64,000 nucleotides of DNA from Natribaculum breve. Lineage in GTDB: Archaea > Halobacteriota > Halobacteria > Halobacteriales > Natrialbaceae. Shown piece by piece: positions 57,662 to 64,000 of the stretch. Under the pieces are notes generated by a model. The model ran no database searches. It saw only the letters and a program-made list of their open reading frames with translations, and was not told the origin of the DNA. Each line of letters opens with the position of its first letter. The first letter of the stretch is position 1. The stretch is taken from contig NZ_CP095390.1 of NCBI RefSeq assembly GCF_023008585.1, positions 1,550,001 through 1,614,000 on the forward strand. Direction: 5' to 3'. The translations under genes and the position numbers were made by a program.

Positions 57662-58843
57662 ATGGCCGACGAGCAACGAGCGGATCGGCTGCCCGAAAAC
57701 TGGCCGCGGATCGTGACGACGCGGGTAGCCGTCGGCCTCGCCCTCGCCGTCGCCCTGCTGTCGGTCGCGACCGGGATCGTCAACATCGACAGGAACGTCG
57801 TCTTCGGGCCGCTCGCCGCCCACGTCCCGGAACTCGTCCGGGACACTGCCGGCTTCACGGGTGCGCTGACGGGCTTTCTGATGGTCGCCAGCGCGCTCGC
57901 CCTCCGTCGCGGACTCCGGGCGGGCTGGTACGCGACGATCGTCCTCCTGCCGATCACGGCCCTGCAGGGGCTCTTGCAGGCGAGTCAGTACTCGCTGCCG
58001 CTCGTCGGCCTCTCGCTTCTCGCCATGCCGGTCCTGGTTCTCACCCGTGAGCGATTCGACAGACCGCTCGCGCTGACGACGACGCAGATCGCTGCGGGGA
58101 GTGCGCTCGTCGGCGTGCAGGCGTACGGCACCTTCGGCGCGTACGCGCTCCGGGAGGACTTCGACGGCGTCGCCACGCTACTCGACGCCTTCTACTTCAC
58201 GCTGATCACCTCGAGTACCGTCGGCTACGGCGACATCGGCCCCGAGAGCGCACAGGCGATGCTGTTTACGATGTCGCTGGTCGTCCTCGGCGTCGCCAGT
58301 TTCGGTATCGCCATCGGGGCGCTCGTCGGTCCGGCGATCCAGGCTCGCATCTCGAAGACACTCGGAAAGATGACCGAATCAGAACTCGAACTCCTCGACA
58401 ACCACGTCCTCGTGCTCGGGTACGGGGATCTGACGGAACCGATCGTGAGCGAACTCGCCGCCGCCGACGTCCCGTTCGTCGTCGTCACGGAAGACGAGAC
58501 GGTGGCGACCCGGCTGACCGACCGCGACGTCAAGGTGCTGACGGCCGACCCGAGCGACGAAGAGCCGCTTCGCCGGGCGAAGATCGACGACGCGCGGGCC
58601 ATCCTCGTGGCGACCGACCACGACGCGGAAGACGCACTCGCGGTGCTGACGGCGCGCCAGCTCCGGCCGAACGTCCGCATCGTCACCGCCGCGACCGACC
58701 GCGAGAACACCGAGAAGCTCAAACGCGCCGGCGCAGACGACGTCATCGCGCTGGCCGAACTCGGCGGCCACCTGCTCGTTCGGTCCGCACTCGGCACGGA
58801 CGAGTCGCCGGTCGTCGAACGACTCCTCGAGGAAGAGCCGTAG
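57662..58843 (+). CDS. potassium channel with TrkA-N (RCK) regulatory domain
   Basis: A 393-residue channel. After four or more N-terminal spans (about 20-160) comes a pore loop with the selectivity filter TVGYGD (about 188-193: LITSSTVGYGDIG), a last span (FTMSLVVLGVASFGIAIGALVG) and a TrkA-N domain (about 240-390) with VLVLGYGDLTEPIVSEL as the NAD(H)-binding loop. It should open or close K+ flow according to nucleotide state. There are no voltage-sensor arginines. The collapsed TrkA-type frame at 57372-57521 is divergent. Confidence 0.9.
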   Translation: MADEQRADRLPENWPRIVTTRVAVGLALAVALLSVATGIVNIDRNVVFGPLAAHVPELVRDTAGFTGALTGFLMVASALALRRGLRAGWYATIVLLPITALQGLLQASQYSLPLVGLSLLAMPVLVLTRERFDRPLALTTTQIAAGSALVGVQAYGTFGAYALREDFDGVATLLDAFYFTLITSSTVGYGDIGPESAQAMLFTMSLVVLGVASFGIAIGALVGPAIQARISKTLGKMTESELELLDNHVLVLGYGDLTEPIVSELAAADVPFVVVTEDETVATRLTDRDVKVLTADPSDEEPLRRAKIDDARAILVATDHDAEDALAVLTARQLRPNVRIVTAATDRENTEKLKRAGADDVIALAELGGHLLVRSALGTDESPVVERLLEEEP

Positions 58844-58858
58844 CGACCCGCAGGCGGC

Positions 58859-60328
58859 TTATCGCCGACGTCCGCGGTGGACGATCGCGACGTCGGCCTC
58901 GAGATTCCGGAGTTTGCGAAACGTCGGCGGGGAGACGAACCGCGACGCCGTCGAGCGGTCGGTACTCGAGCCGACGAAGACGACGTCGTACCGTGGCGCG
59001 ACCTGCGAGAGGTACGTCTCGACCGAGGTGGCCGCGACGTGCGTCTCGAAGCGGCCGGTGAAGGCGTCGACGAGGTCGGCGAGCGTGTTCTCGGCCGATC
59101 GACGGCGCGACTCGCGATCGATACACGTACAGACGCCGGTCGTCCCGGCGGCACCGGCCACGCGGATCGCGAAGTCGATCATGGCACGCGCGGTGTCGCC
59201 CGCGCCCCGGACGGCGACGAGCGCGTGCTCCCACCGGTGGCGACCGTCGCACGATCGAAACACGACGACGTCGATCTCGGCCTCGAACAGACCCGTGACG
59301 AACGACGAGAGCCCGCCGCTATCGTGTTCTTCGTACGGCGTGACGATGAGATCACAGTTGTTCTGCCGGGCGGTCTGAAGGACGAGGGCCGACGAGTGCT
59401 GGCCGTCGACCGCGACGACGACCTCGCAGGGGACGTCGTACTCGGCCTCGAGGTCGGAGGCGAGGCGCTCGAGGCGTCGTGCCGCGTCTTCGGCCGCCTG
59501 CTCGACGCGCGTCGCGTCGTCACCCCCACCGTCTGTCAGGGGTTCGCTCGAGTCGGCCGCCTCGCGTTCGGAACCGTCGGCGTCGAGTTCGGCCGCGGCC
59601 TGCTGGACGGCGGTCTCGTCGACGACGTCGAAGAGGACGACCTTCCCGGCCTCGTGTGCGCCGGCGATCGAGGCGGCAAACCGTGCGGTCGTCTCCGAGC
59701 CGTTTCGCATCGGAACGAGCACGTGGTCGTCACCCCTCGTCGTCTGGTAGAGATAGCGGGCCCGTTCCTCGTAGAACCGACTGCGCCAGACGACGAACAC
59801 GCTCGCGATGAACGCACTCGAGATGGCGATGCCGACGACGTACGCGAACTGTGCGTTCCCGGTGACGAGCACGAGCAGCGCGGTCGAGAACGCCGTCGGC
59901 TCCTCGAGGTCGAGCGCCCAGGTGGCCGAGCCGGTAAAGAAGATCCCGAGGGCTGCGCCGACTGCACTGACGGTCCCTCCCTCGAGTCCGATCCACGCCG
60001 CGACGACGAGTGCGAACCAGCCACAGAGCGCGCCCGCGGTCATCCCGCCGACGAACTTCAAGGGCGTAGAGTACCGTCCTTCGGGGTCGGCAAAGAGGGT
60101 GTACGTCCCCGAGGCCAGCGGCGGGAACAGCAGGAACGAGACGACGGCGGTCGCGTTCGACAACCACGTCACGGCGGCGATGAGCAGCGGAACGAACACC
60201 AGCACCGACACGTGCTGGAGGTTTCCCGTCCGTTCGACCCACCGCAAGAGTGCGTCGAGTTCGCGCCGCTCCAGCCGCCGGAGCCGCCTCGCGAGCGCGA
60301 CGAGTCGCGCCCGCACACCCTCGAGCAT
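58859..60328 (-). CDS. HPP-domain membrane protein with Usp-like C-terminus
   Basis: A 489-residue protein. About 35-190 is an HPP-type membrane domain with four spans (LQHVSVLVFVPLLIAAVTWL, VVSFLLFPPLASGTYTLFAD, LPPLASG-type motif, and following). From about 200 to 489 it has two Usp/universal-stress-like halves (DDHVLVPMRNGSETTARFAAS; WEHALVAVRGAGDTARAMID), separated by an acidic segment (SEREAADSSEPLTDGGGDD). HPP proteins have been linked to nitrite transport and Usp modules to ATP binding, so a regulated transporter is plausible. It is convergent with the potassium channel gene, 15 bp apart. Confidence 0.85.
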   Translation of the reverse strand: MLEGVRARLVALARRLRRLERRELDALLRWVERTGNLQHVSVLVFVPLLIAAVTWLSNATAVVSFLLFPPLASGTYTLFADPEGRYSTPLKFVGGMTAGALCGWFALVVAAWIGLEGGTVSAVGAALGIFFTGSATWALDLEEPTAFSTALLVLVTGNAQFAYVVGIAISSAFIASVFVVWRSRFYEERARYLYQTTRGDDHVLVPMRNGSETTARFAASIAGAHEAGKVVLFDVVDETAVQQAAAELDADGSEREAADSSEPLTDGGGDDATRVEQAAEDAARRLERLASDLEAEYDVPCEVVVAVDGQHSSALVLQTARQNNCDLIVTPYEEHDSGGLSSFVTGLFEAEIDVVVFRSCDGRHRWEHALVAVRGAGDTARAMIDFAIRVAGAAGTTGVCTCIDRESRRRSAENTLADLVDAFTGRFETHVAATSVETYLSQVAPRYDVVFVGSSTDRSTASRFVSPPTFRKLRNLEADVAIVHRGRRR

Positions 60329-60391
60329 GACGTATCGTATGGGCAGCCGCCAATGAAAGTTTTTGGTCCGTGAACGACCAGAGCACCGGTT

Positions 60392-61030
60392 CTACGGCTC
60401 TGGTGCCTCGGTGACGATCGCCACGCCACTCGAGGCACCGATGCGTTCGGCACCGGCGTCGATCATCGCCACCGCCTCGTCGTAGCTGCCGATGCCGCCG
60501 CTGGCCTTGACGGGGAGGTACTCGCTCACGAGTTCGACGTCCGCGACCGTCGCACCCCCGGACGCGAACCCCGTCGACGTCTTTACCATCGCGGCGTCGG
60601 CGTCGACGGCCGCCTCGCAGGCCCGACGCTTCTCCGCGTCCGAAAGCAGCGCCGTCTCGAGGATCACCTTCACCGGGACCGGGACGGCGGCGACGAGTTC
60701 CCCGAGTTCGGCCGTCACGGCGTCGTCGTCGCCGGCTTTCAGCCGACCGACGTTGAGGACGACGTCGAGTTCGTCAGCGCCGGCCTTCCAGGCGGCCACG
60801 CTCTCGTGGCGCTTCGTGTCGTGATCGTGTTGTCCGTGTGGGAATCCGACGACCGTCGCGAGGGTGACGTCGGGAGCAGCGGCCGCCGCCTCCTCGAGGT
60901 AACAGGGCGGCACGCAGGCGTTCATCCCGTACCGGTCGGCTTCCTCGAGGACGCGCTCGACGTCTGCGGGCGTCGTCGTGGGGCCGAGGACGGTGTGATC
61001 GATCATCGGCGCGAGTTCGCGTCGATCCAT
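60392..61030 (-). CDS. deoC: deoxyribose-phosphate aldolase
   Basis: Cleaves 2-deoxyribose 5-phosphate to acetaldehyde and glyceraldehyde 3-phosphate in deoxynucleoside breakdown. The 212-residue class I aldolase has [16 protein letters not shown] at the start, [16 protein letters not shown], and the Schiff-base Lys in [12 protein letters not shown] (about 120-131) and second Lys in [16 protein letters not shown]. It is divergent from the ribose 1,5-bisphosphate isomerase gene and close to a PfkB kinase, so the area is a nucleoside-sugar catabolic cluster. Confidence 0.94.
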   Translation of the reverse strand: MDRRELAPMIDHTVLGPTTTPADVERVLEEADRYGMNACVPPCYLEEAAAAAPDVTLATVVGFPHGQHDHDTKRHESVAAWKAGADELDVVLNVGRLKAGDDDAVTAELGELVAAVPVPVKVILETALLSDAEKRRACEAAVDADAAMVKTSTGFASGGATVADVELVSEYLPVKASGGIGSYDEAVAMIDAGAERIGASSGVAIVTEAPEP

Positions 61031-61083
61031 ACCGGATCGATTCGTCGAACGGGCAAAAAGACGCCCGCTCTCGGTGGCCGGCC

Positions 61084-61106
61084 CAGCGGGTGTGCCCCGC
61101 TGCTTT
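61084..61106 (+). terminator. hairpin followed by T-run before the R15P isomerase gene
   Basis: CAGCGGG-TGTGC-CCCGCTG followed by CTTTTGG: a 7-bp GC stem with a T4 tract, 27-49 nt upstream of the ATG at 61133. It looks like a bacterial intrinsic terminator or attenuator, but the T-run could instead be the TATA-like promoter element. Confidence 0.3.
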
Positions 61107-61132
61107 TGGTCGCCGGCGACCTACCTCGAGTC

Positions 61133-62110
61133 ATGAGCGACGACCGGCCCGACGTCGCACCCGCCGTCGAGGAGACCGCCGAGTCCATCGCGGCGATGGA
61201 GATCCGCGGGGCGGCGACCATCGCGGACGCGGCGGCGGCAGCGCTTGCGACACAGGCCGACCAGTCCGACGCCGCCACGCCTGCGGCGTTCCGGACCCAG
61301 CTTCGCGCCGCGGCCAGAACGCTGTACGAGACGCGGCCGACGGCCGTCAGCCTGCCGAACGCGCTCCGGTACGTCCTCCGCGGGATGGACGGCGAGACCG
61401 TCGCTGAACTGCAGTCGTCGACCGTCGAACGCGCCGAGCAGTTCCGAGCCGACCTCGAGCAGGCCCAGGAGAAACTCGGCGAAATCGGCGCGAACCGGTT
61501 GCGCGACGGCGACGTCGTGATGACCCACTGTCACTCGACGGACGTACTGGCCTGCGTCGAGGCGGCACTCGAGGCGGGCAAACACGTCGAGGCGATCGTC
61601 AAGGAGACCCGGCCCCGAAAGCAGGGACACATCACGGCGGCGCAGTTGCGCGAGTGGGACGTTCCCGTCACGCTGATCGTCGACAACGCCGCCAGACGGT
61701 ACCTGGACGACGCCGACCACGTCCTCGTTGGGGCGGACAGTATCGCGGCCGACGGGAGCGTCGTCAACAAGATCGGGACGAGCGGCCTCGCGGTCAACGC
61801 CCGCGAACGCAGCGTTCCGGTGGTGGTCGCCGCCCAGACGATCAAACTCCACCCGGACACGATGACGGGCCACACCGTCGAGATCGAGATGCGCGACGAG
61901 ACGGAGGTGCTCTCGGAAGGCGAACGGGCCGAGATCACCGGCGACGACGCGGACGAGGGATTGGTCGTCGAAAATCCCGCGTTCGACGTCACGCCACCGC
62001 GACACGTCGACGCGATCGTGACCGAACGCGGACAGTTCCCTCCCGAGAGCATCGTGACGCTCATGCGCGAACTGTTCGGCGAGACGACCGGCGAGCCCTG
62101 GGAATCCTGA
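61133..62110 (+). CDS. ribose 1,5-bisphosphate isomerase
   Basis: Converts ribose 1,5-bisphosphate to ribulose 1,5-bisphosphate. The enzyme belongs to the eIF2B-alpha/methylthioribose-1-phosphate isomerase family. The 325-residue protein has MEIRGAATIADAAAAAL near the start, RDGDVVMTHCHSTDVLAC with the catalytic Cys (about residue 124-142), IVKETRPRKQGH and HVLVGADSIAADGSVVNKIGTSGLAV with the catalytic Asp. In Rubisco-free haloarchaea this enzyme works in a nucleoside-degrading, non-carboxylating pentose bisphosphate route; the nearby PfkB kinase could supply its substrate. Confidence 0.92.
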   Translation: MSDDRPDVAPAVEETAESIAAMEIRGAATIADAAAAALATQADQSDAATPAAFRTQLRAAARTLYETRPTAVSLPNALRYVLRGMDGETVAELQSSTVERAEQFRADLEQAQEKLGEIGANRLRDGDVVMTHCHSTDVLACVEAALEAGKHVEAIVKETRPRKQGHITAAQLREWDVPVTLIVDNAARRYLDDADHVLVGADSIAADGSVVNKIGTSGLAVNARERSVPVVVAAQTIKLHPDTMTGHTVEIEMRDETEVLSEGERAEITGDDADEGLVVENPAFDVTPPRHVDAIVTERGQFPPESIVTLMRELFGETTGEPWES

Positions 62111-62186
62111 TCGACGGGCGGCCGGTCGGCCCCGGAATCGTCGGCAATCGGAAAGTGTTAGTCGCTGGTATGTGCCTACTCTCTGT

Positions 62187-63008
62187 ATGGCCATCCCAGA
62201 GGGATTCGTCCTCCCGCCGTGGTACGTTCTCGCCTTGCTGGTCCTGTTGCTGGCAGCAGTCGTGGCGCTGCTGTGGGTGCTCGAGCCGCCCGTGACGGAC
62301 GAGACGGTCATCGCCTTCGCCCCGTGGATGATGTTCGGGTCGACGTTACACGTCCTCTACAAGATCGACGCGTTTCCGACGTCTATCGAACCGCTGTTCA
62401 GCGCTCCCACGGTCTACCTGACGACCGCGATCGTCGCGGGCAGCGCCTGGCTGCTCGGGAGCTTCCTCTACGCCGCGGGCTTCCAGCGCTCGATCGCCCG
62501 GTTCGTCGGCGTCTCCGGCACCGCTTTCTTCACCGTCTTCGCGGTATTCACGCTCTACCACGGCTGGATGGCGGGAACGATCGAGCCGCTCTGGCCGGTT
62601 CTCTCGGTCGTCATCACGGGCGTCGTCGCCGCGCTCGCGTGGCTCGGACTGAGCCTCTGGTTTACCGAAGTCGCCGCCGTTACGAGCCTCAGCGGCGCGT
62701 TCGTCGTCTTCTCGCAGACTCTCGACGGCGTCACGACCGCCGTCGGCTACGACGTCCTCGATGCCGGCGAAGACGTCCCCGCCTCGCAGTTCATTCTCGA
62801 TGTCGGGGCAGCCCTGCCGACCTACGAGTACGTCGGCGCTGGCTGGCTGTTCGTCCTGGTGAAAGTCGTCCTCGCGCTCGTCGTCGTCGGCCTGTTCGCC
62901 GACTTCGTTCGCGAGGAACCACGGCGCGCACGGGTGTTGCTCGGACTGATCGCCGCCATCGGTCTGGGCCCCGGCACGCACAACGTCCTCCTTTTCGTCG
63001 TCGCCTAG
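62187..63008 (+). CDS. DUF63 integral membrane protein
   Basis: A 273-residue protein with about seven membrane spans, belonging to the DUF63 family that is broadly conserved in Euryarchaeota. The core includes AFAPWMMFGSTLHVLYKID (about 38-56), a first conserved motif, and SQTLDGVTTAVGYDVLDAGE (about 178-197), a second; these paired polar residues inside membrane helices suggest a transport or enzymatic site. The function is unknown. The ATG at 62187 is preferred to a GTG five codons upstream. It sits between the R15P isomerase and PfkB genes and ends 48 bp before the latter. Confidence 0.85.
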   Translation: MAIPEGFVLPPWYVLALLVLLLAAVVALLWVLEPPVTDETVIAFAPWMMFGSTLHVLYKIDAFPTSIEPLFSAPTVYLTTAIVAGSAWLLGSFLYAAGFQRSIARFVGVSGTAFFTVFAVFTLYHGWMAGTIEPLWPVLSVVITGVVAALAWLGLSLWFTEVAAVTSLSGAFVVFSQTLDGVTTAVGYDVLDAGEDVPASQFILDVGAALPTYEYVGAGWLFVLVKVVLALVVVGLFADFVREEPRRARVLLGLIAAIGLGPGTHNVLLFVVA

Positions 63009-63055
63009 ACGTCAGCGTTTTGCCCCCGGCGGTCGTCCCCTCGACGTATCCCCGA

Positions 63056-63937
63056 ATGGTCACCGTGCTCACCGCGGGACACGTCAACTGGGACGTGACG
63101 CTCCGCGTCGACAGGTTGCCCGAACCGGACGGCGAAGTGTCGATCCGCTCGCAACGCCAGTCCGGCGGCGGGAGCGCGGCAAACGTCGCCGCCGCCCTCA
63201 CCCGCCTCGAGGTCGACGCCGGACTGATCGGGAGCGTCGGCGACGACGACAACGGCCTGCTCGCCAGACGCGAACTCGAGCGACGCGGGATCGACCTCGA
63301 GGGACTTCGCGTCGTCCCCGACGCCCAGACGGCGGTGAAGTACCTGCTCGTCGACGACGACGGCGAGGTGGCGGTGCTGGGAAACGACGGCGTCAACGAG
63401 GCCGTCCGGCCGGAGCACGTCGACCCGTCGCGGATCCGCGACGCCGACCACGTCCACCTCACGGGCCAGCGTCCCGAGACCGCCGCCGCCATCGCCTCGA
63501 TCGCGAGCGATGCTGGCGTCACGGTCAGTTTCGACCCCGGCCGACGGCTCGGCGACCGGGACTACGGCGACGCCCTCGCCGCCGCCGACGTGATCTTCGC
63601 GACCGACCGCGAGGCCGAGGCGATCATCGAGTCGGAGTACCCCGGGTCGACGTTCGGCGACCGAACCGTCGTCCTCACGTACGGCGGCGACGGGGCCGAA
63701 GTCCACACTCCCGAGGGATCGTACCACCACCCGGGATTCGACGTCGACTCGGTCGACACGACCGGTGCGGGCGACGCGTTCGCCGCCGGATTCGTCGCGA
63801 CTCGCCTCGAGACCGACGACGTCGAACGAGCACTCGAGTTCGCGAACGCCTGCGGCGCGCTGGCCGCGAGTCGAGAGGGCGCGCGGAGCGCGCCGACGAT
63901 GGCGACGGTGACCGACTTCCTCGACGACCGGTTTTGA
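63056..63937 (+). CDS. PfkB family sugar kinase, candidate ribose-1-phosphate kinase
   Basis: A 293-residue ribokinase-fold enzyme. GHVNWDVTLRVDRLPEPDGE and the first PfkB signature GGGSAANVAAALTRLEVDAGLIGSVGDD-type region (about 38-65) bind the sugar; the second signature DTTGAGDAFAAGFVA (about 237-251) carries the catalytic Asp in GAGD. It could be an inosine/ribose or ribose-1-phosphate kinase: the cluster with R15P isomerase and deoC supports the latter, but sequence alone cannot separate them. Position 293 is near the window end; the gene is complete with TGA at 63935-63937. Confidence 0.88.
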   Translation: MVTVLTAGHVNWDVTLRVDRLPEPDGEVSIRSQRQSGGGSAANVAAALTRLEVDAGLIGSVGDDDNGLLARRELERRGIDLEGLRVVPDAQTAVKYLLVDDDGEVAVLGNDGVNEAVRPEHVDPSRIRDADHVHLTGQRPETAAAIASIASDAGVTVSFDPGRRLGDRDYGDALAAADVIFATDREAEAIIESEYPGSTFGDRTVVLTYGGDGAEVHTPEGSYHHPGFDVDSVDTTGAGDAFAAGFVATRLETDDVERALEFANACGALAASREGARSAPTMATVTDFLDDRF

Positions 63938-64000
63938 GGCCCCGTGTCGTCCGGAGATACGAACGACGACTGGCGCGGTTCGTTTTCACCGCCCGATGTC

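Noticed and set aside
1..64000. tRNA, rRNA, CRISPR array, IS element or prophage
   Set aside because: I searched the gaps by eye for T-loop sequences, repeated spacers, transposase motifs and terminal repeats of IS size and found none; the palindromic repeats are far too short to encode a transposase.

Overview
The window is a GC-rich, gene-dense stretch of a haloarchaeal chromosome. Evidence for this is the acidic proteomes, the archaeal information-processing genes (FtsZ, transcription factor S, archaeal NAC, GatD, DtdA, TrmI, SAMP1, Lrp), the archaeal lipid genes (geranylgeranyl reductase, Idi), Tat lipoproteins and TATA boxes about 28 nt upstream of start codons. The very frequent CTCGAG Leu-Glu codon pair fits the Natrialbaceae, but that placement is an inference. 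I see no rRNA, tRNA, insertion sequence, prophage or CRISPR array; this is ordinary core chromosome.

Layout. 1-425: two small HTH-type genes. 0.7-5.5 kb: dtdA, ftsZ1, a 2Fe-2S ferredoxin and a geranylgeranyl reductase. 5.8-16.6 kb: membrane M48 protease, M20 amidohydrolase, NhaC-type antiporter coupled to a TRAM protein, a uS10-like protein, a Nudix hydrolase, haloarchaeal DUF proteins, an MFS transporter and transcription factor S. 17.1-20.6 kb: trmI-NAC-PUA cluster, NYN protein, HtpX. 20.9-26.7 kb: a lysine/diaminopimelate operon (dapA-dapB-dapD-lysA-dapF-dapE-like) in which all five junctions are 4-nt overlaps. 26.8-30 kb: divergent purB and a purN-AICAR-transformylase fusion. 30.2-36.4 kb: TauE exporter, SIMPL lipoprotein, divergent carA/lrp, PHP protein, lipid kinase, idi. 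36.5-43.9 kb: quinone-oxidoreductase-type dehydrogenase, moaB, a frameshifted 5-formyltetrahydrofolate cyclo-ligase gene, then the pyrG-guaA-DUF operon. 44-51.8 kb: hydrolase, PspA, winged-helix and membrane proteins, a D-glutamate-type gene pair (dgcA/dgcN-like) and a Vms1-like release factor. 52.3-58.8 kb: secreted repeat protein with a winged-helix regulator, gatD, acetyltransferase, samp1, a collapsed TrkA-type gene and a potassium channel. 58.9-63.9 kb: HPP-Usp protein, deoC, ribose-1,5-bisphosphate isomerase, DUF63 and a PfkB kinase, which looks like a nucleoside-degradation island.

The most unusual structure is a set of roughly 80-86 bp intergenic palindromes in at least three sequence families (A: three copies; B: five copies; C: one copy). 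Most sit exactly at gene 3' ends, with the host gene's TGA stop forming the first three bases of the palindrome. Family A stems vary by compensating base changes. Other points worth follow-up are a possible Fe-S PD-(D/E)XK nuclease (12959-13993), a G-tract and hairpin-rich 560 bp gap (39784-40342), and several clean operator-like palindromes upstream of ftsZ1, between purB and purNH, between carA and lrp, and upstream of a winged-helix gene at 45.8 kb.
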